Below, one piece after another: positions 1 to 6,512 of a stretch of 9,696 nucleotides of DNA. Made by a program: the position numbers and the translations under genes. The notes beneath the pieces were generated by a model. That model was not told the DNA's origin and made no database searches. It saw only the letters and a program-made list of their open reading frames with translations. Source of the stretch: Propionibacteriaceae bacterium (GTDB taxonomy: Bacteria > Actinomycetota > Actinomycetes > Propionibacteriales > Propionibacteriaceae); contig WQYJ01000066.1 in assembly GCA_009781325.1 (NCBI GenBank), forward strand, positions 1 to 9,696. Reading direction: 5' to 3'. Within the stretch, counting starts at the first letter, position 1; each line of letters starts with the position of its first letter.

Positions 1-22
1 CCTGGCGGCAGGATGACCGGGG
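1..22 (+). repeat. REP-like hairpin repeat, partial copy at window edge
   Basis: The window opens inside a copy of the hairpin repeat that recurs at 72-105 and 6202-6450. The right arm GGCAGG and the trailing GATGACCGGGG are present, while the left arm is cut by the window start. It lies downstream of the 3' end of the leftward Ig-like protein gene, so it sits in a 3' intergenic setting. Confidence 0.75.
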
Positions 23-53
23 GCGAGTGGGGCCGGGTGTTGGTCCTGACTCA

Positions 54-105
54 AGTCCCTACGTTGGCTGCCGGGGGTCCTGCCTGGCGGCAGGATGACC
101 GGGGG
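54..105 (+). repeat. REP-like hairpin repeat with conserved left flank
   Basis: The core is a stem CCTGCC / GGCAGG around the 4-nt loop TGGC. Outer arms GGTC / GACC and G-rich/C-rich flanks lengthen the stem, with a 2-nt AT bulge on the right arm. The left flank AGTCCCTACGT-GGCTGCCGG matches, with one change, the flank of the copies at 6202-6376 read on the opposite strand, so this is the same dispersed element rather than a chance hairpin. It starts about 25 bp past the stop codon of the leftward gene ending at 129. It could therefore act as a transcript end or stabilising hairpin for that gene, which is inferred. Confidence 0.8.
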
Positions 106-128
106 GACCGCCCCTCATTGTCACGCCA

Positions 129-2081
129 TTACCTGAAGCTTGCGGTGATTTCTTGGCTGGTGACTGAGGTGGCCCCTGCTTGGAGCCATTGGACTTGGAA
201 GGTGTAGTCGTCGCGGATCGTAGTCTTCACTCGAACTGTGTAGAGTCCAGGCTCCACCTCGGTGAAGGAACTAATGTCGATCTTGCCAGCCGCCACCTCA
301 TTGCCGTCTGAGGTGCGGGCACTAAGACTCAACCATGGTTTTTGACCGGTGAGCGGTACGACCGGTGAGCTGTAGTGTCTTGATGACAGCTTCACTGTCA
401 TCAGGAAGCTATCGACACCGTCTGCGGTATAAGGCTCAACCATGGACTGTGGGCTGACGCTCATGTGATACACCCACGTGGGCAGGAATATCAGTTCTGA
501 AGGACTCCTGGGAAGGTCACGCACATCCAAATCAGAGGCTGCAAATGTCACATGGAAGGGGTAGACCCCCGGTACATCAGAAGTAATCCAGGTGGTATAA
601 ACACCATAGCCCTGATCGGTGAAACTCGTTGTGGCAAGAAGTCCGCTTGGAGAATTCACCCTCAGCTTATTGGCCAACCCCGCCACGGGGGAACCATTGA
701 TGTCCCTGGCATAGACAGTCAGTTTGAAGCCATCGCGTCCGTCGGCATAAGCAGCCCCCTTGTTCACCGCGAAAGACATCGTCGACAACCGCGATGCCGA
801 ACAGGCGGGTACGAAGCTGACACCCCAGGGCGAACCAGCCAAGTCATGTCCATAGATAGAAGCTGCAACATAAACTGTGTCAGCAATCTTCGACCGCAAC
901 GTGACAACAGCCGTACCAGTGTCATCGGTCACCATTGCTTGTTCTGAGAGTTCGGATTGCTTATTCGACCTAAAGTCAACCATCACTCCCGGCATTGGAC
1001 GGCCAAACTGATCCTTCACCATCGCGGTGACCTGCGTACTGCCAACACCTCCACAGCCCAGCGCACCAACAGACTCTGCTGCCACTGAGGACTGCGTCAT
1101 ATCCGGTACGGATGCTGGCTCAGGTGGCTCGACCTCGATTGGCGGTTCCTCGACAACAACAGGAGGTGCAGGCAGAGGAGGATCCTGGGTCAGGTAAAGA
1201 TCTCTGGCAGAAGCGGCAAGACTGAAGATTGCGACATCCTGCCATGCCGGTGCGTAAGGAATCCACGTACCCAGCGGAACACCTGGAGGATAAATCCTCG
1301 CCCCGGTGGATGTGAAGGTGAAGTCCACACTCGGATCCAGTTCGATGGCTTCCATCGGCCCGAGATAGGGAGCCTGTCCACCAGGGGTTCCGAGGATCTT
1401 CGCGGCGAGGTCCGTACCCTCAACAAACACATCCGTGATGTTCAGGTTTTCACCTGTATCAAGGCGAAGATTCAAAATCACCACCGGATAGCCTCCGGTC
1501 AGGGTCGGACCGTCCTCAGGCGGTACACCATGGGGATAGGTGGTTTCGGATGTCGTTTCAGCCACAGGGAACGGTGTGTTTGTTGACTGAGGCGATTCAT
1601 CCGAATCTTGATCGGGATCCTGCGAACCCTGTATCGGTACGACGCTGACAAGGGATAAGACATTCGAGAAGTTGGCCAAAACCATGGAAACCAGACTGAA
1701 CTGCTGGGCTTCCTGCCCAAGCGAATCAGCATCCTCGATCTCGCACTGGTCAACAACGTCTACATGATCCACTCCCCAGGCCGTCATTAAGTACCAGTCC
1801 TGTTGGTCGGAGAAATCATCAGCGATTTTCTGCGCGAATATGCCGTCTCGCAAACCGACAATGTCCACGCGATCAACGGCGGCACATCTGCTCAATTCTC
1901 CGTTCGGAGATTGCGCACTTAAATACACAGTGGTGGTTTCCACTGTCAGAGGATTGTAGTTATATCGAGAAACGCCATTGGATGGATCAGCGAGAGCTGC
2001 GGGCACCGATGAACCTAATATCCCCAAAATAAGCGCGACGGAAATCAGATACTTGAATCCACGCACAGCCCGTACTTCCAC
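129..2081 (-). CDS. Secreted protein with tandem bacterial Ig-like (invasin/Big_1-type) domains
   Basis: A 650-residue exported protein. The GTG start is supported by a strong ribosome site GGGAGGAGG 4-7 nt upstream. Residues 1-31 form a signal peptide (basic MEVRAVRGFK, a hydrophobic core, then AALA before D32). Residues 32-300 form an N-terminal region I do not recognise, with two cysteines (66, 112) and an acidic Ser/Asp-rich stretch near 152-165. A proline/glutamate-rich linker covers about 300-327. Three Ig-like beta-sandwich modules follow at about 345-427, 432-530 and 536-650. The first has the invasin-like pattern VKDQFGRPMPGVMVDF then TDDTGTAVVTL, and the next two share an ADGxDxFxxTV strand. 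No LPXTG motif, C-terminal membrane helix or SLH repeat is visible, so it is probably released or non-covalently surface-bound. An adhesin or envelope role is inferred from the family. It lies 226 bp downstream of era on the same strand and may have its own promoter. Confidence 0.8.
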   Translation of the reverse strand: MEVRAVRGFKYLISVALILGILGSSVPAALADPSNGVSRYNYNPLTVETTTVYLSAQSPNGELSRCAAVDRVDIVGLRDGIFAQKIADDFSDQQDWYLMTAWGVDHVDVVDQCEIEDADSLGQEAQQFSLVSMVLANFSNVLSLVSVVPIQGSQDPDQDSDESPQSTNTPFPVAETTSETTYPHGVPPEDGPTLTGGYPVVILNLRLDTGENLNITDVFVEGTDLAAKILGTPGGQAPYLGPMEAIELDPSVDFTFTSTGARIYPPGVPLGTWIPYAPAWQDVAIFSLAASARDLYLTQDPPLPAPPVVVEEPPIEVEPPEPASVPDMTQSSVAAESVGALGCGGVGSTQVTAMVKDQFGRPMPGVMVDFRSNKQSELSEQAMVTDDTGTAVVTLRSKIADTVYVAASIYGHDLAGSPWGVSFVPACSASRLSTMSFAVNKGAAYADGRDGFKLTVYARDINGSPVAGLANKLRVNSPSGLLATTSFTDQGYGVYTTWITSDVPGVYPFHVTFAASDLDVRDLPRSPSELIFLPTWVYHMSVSPQSMVEPYTADGVDSFLMTVKLSSRHYSSPVVPLTGQKPWLSLSARTSDGNEVAAGKIDISSFTEVEPGLYTVRVKTTIRDDYTFQVQWLQAGATSVTSQEITASFR

Positions 2082-2307
2082 AGCGCCTCCTCCCGTGGTG
2101 ACTAGGTGGCCACATTAAATATGCCTCGGCTTCTAAGCCCCCCCAAGACGAGCTTCTCTAAGCCGTACCGGCTCGGTTTCTTGCAGCTTACCTGCTGACT
2201 TAGCGAGATCCCACAAGAAATTTCGAACTTAAATTGTTAGGGCCTCTTCGCCGCATGCTAAAGAACCCCCGCTCTTAAAAATGAGTATATCAGAACACTA
2301 GCAGTAA
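2082..2307 (-). other. Intergenic leader between era and the Ig-like protein gene
   Basis: This 226-bp gap contains no convincing ORF. It has several short inverted repeats: AGCCG-TAC-CGGCT at 2161-2173, GGCTTCTAAGCC at 2128-2139 and CAGC-TTACCT-GCTG at 2184-2197. It also has a near direct repeat GCTTCT(CT)AAGCC at 2129-2139 and 2152-2164. On the minus strand a TATTTAAT stretch near 2115-2122 could be a -10 element, but no good -35 is seen. No hairpin followed by a U-tract is evident after era. I could not match the leader to a known riboswitch, so its regulatory role is open. Confidence 0.35.
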
Positions 2308-3237
2308 TTAGAAACCGAGACGGTTGAGGGCTTTCGGGTTGCGCTGCCAGTCTTTGACGACCTTAACTCGCAGATCCAAAAACACTGGAGTCCCCACGAG
2401 TCGAGAGATCCTTTGACGTGCTTCTGTCCCGATTCCTTTGAGGCGTGATCCCTTGTGACCGAGGATAATAGGTTTCTGCGAATCACGTTCAACAACAAGG
2501 TTGGCATAGATGTCGAGCAGCGGCTTATCCTGCGCACGGCCTTCGCGCAATCCCATCTCTTCAATGGTGACAGTGATCGAATGGGGAAGCTCTTCGCGTA
2601 CATCTGCCAGTGCTACTTCTCGAATCAACTCTGCGATCAGAGTTTCGGTTGGCTCATCGGTGACTTCGCCGTCGGGATAGTACGCCGGACCTTCAGGCAG
2701 TTGCTCCAAAAGCAGAGAGCGTACAAGATCGCAGTTCTCACCTGTCAGCGCAGACACAGGTACGATCTCGGTCCAGGTGATCCCCAGTTCTGCTTCGAGT
2801 TGCTGGATCTCGATCAGATGGGTTCTTATTCTGGCCTGCCCAGCGGCATCTAGCTTGGTTGCCAAGGCAATCAGCATAGGTGGTTTGGGCAATTTGGCAA
2901 TCTCCGAGAGGATATATCGATCGCCAGGCCCGATTTTCTCCGGGCACGGCAGACAGACTCCGATAACATCAACCTCACTCCAGGCGTCATAGACCAACTG
3001 GTTGAGCCTCTCCCCCAGCAAAGTACGCGGGCGGTGTACTCCGGGGGTATCCAGGATCACCAGTTGTGCTTCATCAGTGGTGAGAATCCCTTTGATGATG
3101 TGGCGGGTGGTTTGTGGTTTATCCGAGGCGATGGCGACCTTCGTACCAACAAGGGCGTTGGTCAGCGTGGATTTTCCGGCGTTCGGCCGGCCGACGAAGA
3201 TTGCGAATCCCGAATGGTGGGTTAGTTCTTCCGACAT
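2308..3237 (-). CDS. era: Era, KH-domain GTPase for 30S ribosome assembly
   Basis: A 309-residue full-length Era. The GTPase binds near the 3' end of 16S rRNA and helps small-subunit maturation. The G-domain motifs appear in order: G1 GRPNAGKST (16-24), the G2 segment QTTRH (42-46), G3 DTPG (63-66), G4 TKLD (127-130, replacing the usual NKxD) and G5 SAL (162-164). The Era-typical IGPGDRYIL follows switch II, at about 102-110. The C-terminal KH RNA-binding domain includes GHKGSRLKGIG (260-270). The ATG start lies 8 nt after GAGGGG and overlaps the stop of the upstream CorC-type gene by one base (TGATG), which implies translational coupling. It is the last gene of the compact phoH-ybeY-corC-era unit. 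Confidence 0.96.
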   Translation of the reverse strand: MSEELTHHSGFAIFVGRPNAGKSTLTNALVGTKVAIASDKPQTTRHIIKGILTTDEAQLVILDTPGVHRPRTLLGERLNQLVYDAWSEVDVIGVCLPCPEKIGPGDRYILSEIAKLPKPPMLIALATKLDAAGQARIRTHLIEIQQLEAELGITWTEIVPVSALTGENCDLVRSLLLEQLPEGPAYYPDGEVTDEPTETLIAELIREVALADVREELPHSITVTIEEMGLREGRAQDKPLLDIYANLVVERDSQKPIILGHKGSRLKGIGTEARQRISRLVGTPVFLDLRVKVVKDWQRNPKALNRLGF

Positions 3238-4553
3238 CAGGGGGTCCCCTCACTATGTCCATTCGCCGCCTCTGCGGCCTCGTCAACAGGCTCACTAGCA
3301 CGTTTGACGATGATAGTTGCGATCTGGTGGCGGCGTCCGGCGTACTGATCAGCAGTCATCTCCAGACCCTCCCAGACCATTGTCGATCCAGGGATCAGCA
3401 CATGACTGAGTTGCTTCGCCATGATTCCGCCGATGGAATCCACGTCCTCGTCATCCAATTCCATCTCGAAAAGGTCCCCAAGATCAGCCAAGGACAGCCG
3501 CGAGGAGACACGGTAAACACCGTCAGATATCTCAGAAATGGGATCGATCTCCTGATCGTACTCGTCTTGGATTTCACCGACGATCTCTTCGAGGAGATCT
3601 TCGATGGTGACGATACCGGCCGTACCTCCGAACTCATCGACGATGACAACCATATGGATGTGCGCAGCTTGCATCTCCCGAAGAAGATCATCGGCTGGCT
3701 TGGAATCCGGGCACCAGGTGACCGGGCGTACTAACGAGCCAACCAGTTCGAGGGATTGCGCATCTGACTTGTCGTAGATCCTCTTGACGATGTCCTTGAG
3801 GAACACGATTCCGACGATGTCATCTAGGCCCTTGGGACCGGTGACCGGGATACGCGAGAAACCTGAGACCAGAGCGAGCGATAGTGCCTGGCGCAGTGTC
3901 TTGTTGGCGTCAATATGGACCACATCGGGGCGCGGGACCATGACTTCGCGCACCAAGGTATCCCCTAGGTCGACCACCGAGTAGATCATTCGGCGCTCAT
4001 CGGCTTCGATCTGTTTGGAAGCCTCGGCTTTGTCGACAAGATCCAGCAGTTCGTCCTCGGAGGTGAACGGCCCATCCGGGTAGCCACGTCCTGGGGTGAT
4101 GATATTGGAAATCCAGATCATGAGCTGAGGGATGAAGTAAAACACTGTGGTCAATACCTTCATCAGCGAACTGGTCTGGGTCACGATGCCGACCATCTTC
4201 TGGCGTCCGACAGTACGCGCGGACACGTGCACAATCACAAACAGAATGATCAGAGCGATCAGTCCTGCTTCGATGAGCGACAAGACTTCAGCTTGTGTGG
4301 TTTTGGTGAGGAAGAGATCGACCATGGTCACTGTGAAGCCGACCTCGCCGACTAGGCGGAAAAAATGCGCGGTTGACACTGTGGGCGCAGGATCGGCTGC
4401 GATTTGTGCGACCCTATCTGCTCCCCTGACCTTTTCTTCGATCAGGGTACGCACTCGCCCCCTAGTCAAGGCTTGGAAGCCCTCCTGAACCGCTCCAAAG
4501 AAGACAGCCGTGAGCAGGAAGAATGCCAGTAACCCGATTTGAATAGTGAGCAT
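3237..4553 (-). CDS. CNNM/DUF21-CBS-CorC_HlyC domain membrane protein
   Basis: A 438-residue inner-membrane protein of the CorC/CNNM ('hemolysin-like') family, whose members are linked to magnesium or other divalent-cation efflux. An N-terminal DUF21 membrane domain has hydrophobic spans near 3-25, 60-82, 90-112 and 130-152. A cytosolic pair of CBS domains follows, with VREVMVPRPDV at 201-211 opening CBS1 and MVVIVDEFGGTAGIVTIEDLLEEIVGEI at 301-328 closing CBS2. The latter is the family's most recognisable signature. The CorC_HlyC C-terminal domain covers about 340-418 (GVYRVSSRLSLADLGDLFEM, then the VDSIGGIMAK segment). The tail after 420 is acidic and Glu/Ala-rich. It starts 24 bp after ybeY with no clear Shine-Dalgarno site and overlaps era by one base. 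The transported ion cannot be read from the sequence, and the old 'hemolysin' label is probably misleading. Confidence 0.9.
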   Translation of the reverse strand: MLTIQIGLLAFFLLTAVFFGAVQEGFQALTRGRVRTLIEEKVRGADRVAQIAADPAPTVSTAHFFRLVGEVGFTVTMVDLFLTKTTQAEVLSLIEAGLIALIILFVIVHVSARTVGRQKMVGIVTQTSSLMKVLTTVFYFIPQLMIWISNIITPGRGYPDGPFTSEDELLDLVDKAEASKQIEADERRMIYSVVDLGDTLVREVMVPRPDVVHIDANKTLRQALSLALVSGFSRIPVTGPKGLDDIVGIVFLKDIVKRIYDKSDAQSLELVGSLVRPVTWCPDSKPADDLLREMQAAHIHMVVIVDEFGGTAGIVTIEDLLEEIVGEIQDEYDQEIDPISEISDGVYRVSSRLSLADLGDLFEMELDDEDVDSIGGIMAKQLSHVLIPGSTMVWEGLEMTADQYAGRRHQIATIIVKRASEPVDEAAEAANGHSEGTP

Positions 4554-4577
4554 TATCTGGTGGCCGTTTCGCAGGTC

Positions 4578-5048
4578 TTATCGATCGGTATCATGAGTGC
4601 CTCGCTGTTTCTTCCACTCCTCGATGATCTGATCATTGACAGAGAACATCACTTCCTTGGCTGCCGGTTCACCGTGGTCGAAACCCAGCAGGTGAAGAAG
4701 ACCATGGACGAGCAGATAGTCCGCCTCTTCCTGCGCAGTACGCCCGGTCTGTACGGCTTGGCGCTCGGTCACTGACGGGCAGAGAACAATGTCGCCGAGT
4801 ACTCCCAAGGGTGGCTCGGTGTTCGGTGACCCTGGTCGCAGTTCATCCATGGGGAAGCTCATCACATCGGTGGGTCCAGGTTCGCCGAGGAACTTCTCGT
4901 GATAGGCCGACATGGTGGCTTCATCGACCAGGACGATCGACAACTCGGCGTCGGGGTGAATGTGGAGGGCATCCAGGGCAAAGTGAGCAAGCTGAACAAG
5001 AGCCTTGTCATCGGCTGCTTGGCCTGATTCATTATTTATATCGATCAT
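4578..5048 (-). CDS. ybeY: YbeY endoribonuclease / rRNA maturation factor
   Basis: A 156-residue YbeY (UPF0054) zinc metalloprotein, which in other bacteria takes part in 16S rRNA 3'-end processing and ribosome quality control. The diagnostic metal-binding motif HGLLHLLGFDH is intact at 115-125, with zinc-ligand histidines 115, 119 and 125. The family's PTDVMSFPMDE (59-69) and LGDIVLCPSV (84-93) blocks are also present, and length is normal. The ATG start has AAAGG 7 nt upstream and overlaps the phoH stop by 4 bp (ATGA). The C-terminal tail (about 144-156) is short and polar. Lying between phoH and the CorC-type gene with era downstream is a common bacterial arrangement and fits a joint role in 30S/16S maturation. 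Confidence 0.96.
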   Translation of the reverse strand: MIDINNESGQAADDKALVQLAHFALDALHIHPDAELSIVLVDEATMSAYHEKFLGEPGPTDVMSFPMDELRPGSPNTEPPLGVLGDIVLCPSVTERQAVQTGRTAQEEADYLLVHGLLHLLGFDHGEPAAKEVMFSVNDQIIEEWKKQRGTHDTDR

Positions 5049-6097
5049 GGTTCAACCTTTCGCTCACGCGTTGTTGCTGTGAATCCTGAGTTTTGTGCCC
5101 TGGCAGCTTCATAAATGTCATAGGCTGCGGCGATGTGCCCGACCAGCGGGTGGCGTACAACGTCTTTGTTTGTCAGGTGGCAGAAGGCGATGTCTAGGAC
5201 ACCGTCGAGAATCCCCGAGACTTCTTTGAGACCGGACTTCATGGAGCCGGGCAGGTCGATTTGGGTAACGTCACCGGTGACCACCATCGTCGAGCCGAAC
5301 CCCAGTCGAGTCAGGAACATCTTCATCTGCTCCATCGAGGTGTTCTGGGCTTCATCGAGGATGATGAATGCATCGTTGAGCGTACGCCCGCGCATATAGG
5401 CCAAGGGTGCGATCTCGATGGTTCCAGCAGTCAGAAGGCGCGGAACAGAGTCGGGATCGAGCATGTCATGGAGAGCATCGTAGAGAGGGCGCAGATAGGG
5501 GTCGATCTTCTCAGACAGTGTTCCAGGAAGGAACCCCAACCTCTCGCCGGCTTCGATCGCTGGGCGGGTCAGGATAATCCGTGACACTGATTTATTCTGG
5601 AGTGCTTGGACGGCTTTCGCCACAGCAAGATAGGTCTTCCCTGTGCCAGCCGGGCCAATCCCGAAGACGATGGTATGGGAGTCGATGGCGTCGATGTACT
5701 TCTTTTGGTTGACCGTCTTGGGACGGATCGTACGCCCGCGGTGCGACAGGATCGAGGCAGTCAAAACATCAGATGGGCGGATCGGCTCCGCAGCATCCAT
5801 ACCCGCAATCCGTTCCACATCCGCCAGAGCCAACCCCTGACCGGTACGCAAAACAGTAACCATCTGGGCCAACACAGCCTCAGCATGGTTGACAGCCTCA
5901 TCAGTTCCGCTCAAGGTGATCTCGTTGCCTCGCACATGGATATCCGCCTCTAGACGCTCCTCAAGCAAACGCAAGAACTCATCAGCGGTTCCCAAAACAG
6001 CAACCATAGGAATAGATGTCGGCACGATAACAAGCCGCGTACCCCGGCGAACGTCAGTCTCAGACAACGTAATAAACAAACCTCCTGGCATGGACAT
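5045..6097 (-). CDS. PhoH-like ATPase (PhoH/PhoL family)
   Basis: A PhoH-family cytosolic P-loop ATPase of about 350 residues, related to RNA helicase-like proteins. Members are commonly encoded beside ybeY. An N-terminal small KH-like region precedes the ATPase domain. The Walker A GPAGTGKT, Walker B FIILDEAQNTS, the sensor-like VVTGDVTQIDLPGS and the terminal VRHPLVGHIAAAYDIYE block are all present. The frame is open back to 6196, but those extra 33 codons run into repeat DNA, are Pro/Arg/Gly-rich and look non-native. I place the start at ATG 6097 (alternatives: GTG 6100, ATG 6091). A TAGAAT hexamer at 6107-6102 lies just upstream, so the message may be leaderless or nearly so; AAGGG further upstream could instead act as a weak ribosome site for GTG 6100. 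It is the first gene of the leftward operon and overlaps ybeY by 4 bp. Confidence 0.93.
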   Translation of the reverse strand: MSMPGGLFITLSETDVRRGTRLVIVPTSIPMVAVLGTADEFLRLLEERLEADIHVRGNEITLSGTDEAVNHAEAVLAQMVTVLRTGQGLALADVERIAGMDAAEPIRPSDVLTASILSHRGRTIRPKTVNQKKYIDAIDSHTIVFGIGPAGTGKTYLAVAKAVQALQNKSVSRIILTRPAIEAGERLGFLPGTLSEKIDPYLRPLYDALHDMLDPDSVPRLLTAGTIEIAPLAYMRGRTLNDAFIILDEAQNTSMEQMKMFLTRLGFGSTMVVTGDVTQIDLPGSMKSGLKEVSGILDGVLDIAFCHLTNKDVVRHPLVGHIAAAYDIYEAARAQNSGFTATTRERKVEP

Positions 6098-6101
6098 CAC
6101 T

Positions 6102-6107
6102 ATTCTA
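6102..6107 (-). promoter_or_regulatory. Candidate -10 element for the phoH operon
   Basis: TAGAAT on the minus strand ends 4 nt before ATG 6097 and 10 nt before ATG 6091. The same hexamer is found just upstream of the divergent transporter gene. No convincing -35 is visible. The call rests on position and on the repeated hexamer only. Confidence 0.4.
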
Positions 6108-6127
6108 GCGCCCTTGCCAGGTGGTGG

Positions 6128-6166
6128 ACGTGACGAGGGGACGCGACAGGGGGATGCGACAAGGGG
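6128..6166 (+). repeat. 13-bp tandem repeat, three units, upstream of phoH
   Basis: Three back-to-back 13-mers lie at 6128-6140, 6141-6153 and 6154-6166, with consensus ACGCGACAAGGGG and one or two mismatches each. They lie 20-60 bp upstream of the putative -10 of the phoH operon, where activator or repressor sites often sit. An iteron-like protein-binding role is possible; nothing in the window names a binding protein. Confidence 0.6.
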
Positions 6167-6201
6167 CCGGAAGCCAAGCGGCCTAGCCCCTGGCATGTCA
6201 A

Positions 6202-6289
6202 CCCCCGGTCATCCTGCCGCCAGGCAGGACCCCCGGCAGCCGACGTAGGGACTGTAGTAGAGCTTTTCTTCATCAAGTCCATACTCTGG
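6202..6289 (-). repeat. 88-bp tandem repeat unit 1 with REP-like hairpin
   Basis: Read on the + strand, the unit begins CCCCCGGTCATCCTGCC, loops through GCCA, returns GGCAGGACCCCCGG and continues with a roughly 55-bp tail (CGACGTAGGGACTGTAGTA, an AGCTTTTCTTCATCAAGTCC block, then ACTCTGG). The hairpin part is the same element as at 54-105 in the opposite orientation. It is followed immediately by a second near-identical unit. The region is non-coding DNA between divergent operons. Confidence 0.85.
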
Positions 6290-6376
6290 CCCCCGGTCAT
6301 CCTGCCGCAGGCAGGACCCCCGGCAGCCGACGTAGGGACTGTAGTACAGCTTTTCTTCATCAAGTCCACACTCTGG
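6290..6376 (-). repeat. 87-bp tandem repeat unit 2 with REP-like hairpin
   Basis: This unit differs from the preceding one at three places: one base is deleted from the hairpin loop (GCCA becomes GCA), one G/C change sits in the tail (GTAGTAGAGC versus GTAGTACAGC) and there is one T/C change near the end (ATACTC versus ACACTC). The deletion leaves both stem arms CCTGCC and GGCAGG intact. Near identity over the whole unit points to recent duplication. Confidence 0.85.
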
Positions 6377-6410
6377 CCGCCGGGGGTCCTGCCTGGCGGC
6401 AGGATGACCT
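6377..6410 (+). repeat. REP-like hairpin repeat, inverted relative to the tandem pair
   Basis: CGCCGGGGGTCC-TGCC-TGGC-GGCAGGATGACC has the core hairpin in + orientation, directly abutting the minus-oriented unit ending at 6376. The head-to-head pairing resembles the composite arrangement known for REP/BIME elements. Here the CGACGTAGGG-type tail is missing. Confidence 0.8.
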
Positions 6411-6419
6411 GTTGGCCCC

Positions 6420-6450
6420 AGGTCCTGCCTGGCGGCAGGATGACTGGGGG
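6420..6450 (+). repeat. REP-like hairpin repeat, second + copy
   Basis: AGGTCCTGCC-TGGC-GGCAGGATGACT followed by GGGGG; the core hairpin is conserved and the last outer-arm base differs (GACT rather than GACC). It lies 9 bp after the previous copy and about 50 bp before the putative -10 of the rightward transporter gene. With the other three hairpin copies it makes four in about 250 bp. Confidence 0.8.
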
Positions 6451-6499
6451 TTGAGACTTGTGGCACGGGGTCTGGGACCCCTGCTACGTTTCCACCAAG

Positions 6500-6505
6500 T
6501 AGAAT
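6500..6505 (+). promoter_or_regulatory. Candidate -10 element for the transporter gene
   Basis: TAGAAT lies 7 nt before GTG 6513, the spacing expected of a leaderless transcript starting at or near that codon. It overlaps ATG 6504, which argues against that ATG as the start. No clear -35 hexamer or Shine-Dalgarno site is visible upstream. Confidence 0.45.
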
Positions 6506-6512
6506 GCTCGGT

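Noticed and set aside
13..207. Small + strand ORF at the window start
   Set aside because: It is built from the hairpin repeat and the antisense of the Ig-like gene end, with no ribosome site or recognisable product.
127..2081. Sortase LPXTG anchor on the Ig-like protein
   Set aside because: The C-terminus ends in a beta-strand-like SQEITASFR with no LPXTG, hydrophobic span or basic tail.
2082..2307. c-di-GMP or c-di-AMP riboswitch before the Ig-like gene
   Set aside because: Short hairpins exist, but I could not fit the conserved core of either class, so only an unassigned leader is reported.
2845..2856. Era G4 motif TKLD as a loss of function
   Set aside because: The Lys and Asp that contact guanine are kept and the rest of the protein is intact, so this looks like a lineage variant rather than damage.
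6098..6196. Upstream in-frame extension of PhoH to position 6196
   Set aside because: The extra 33 codons are Pro/Arg/Gly-rich, overlap the 13-bp tandem repeat and a candidate -10, and extend beyond the usual family N-terminus.
6202..6450. CRISPR array
   Set aside because: Units are tandem or inverted with no regular unique spacers, orientation is mixed, and no cas gene is nearby.
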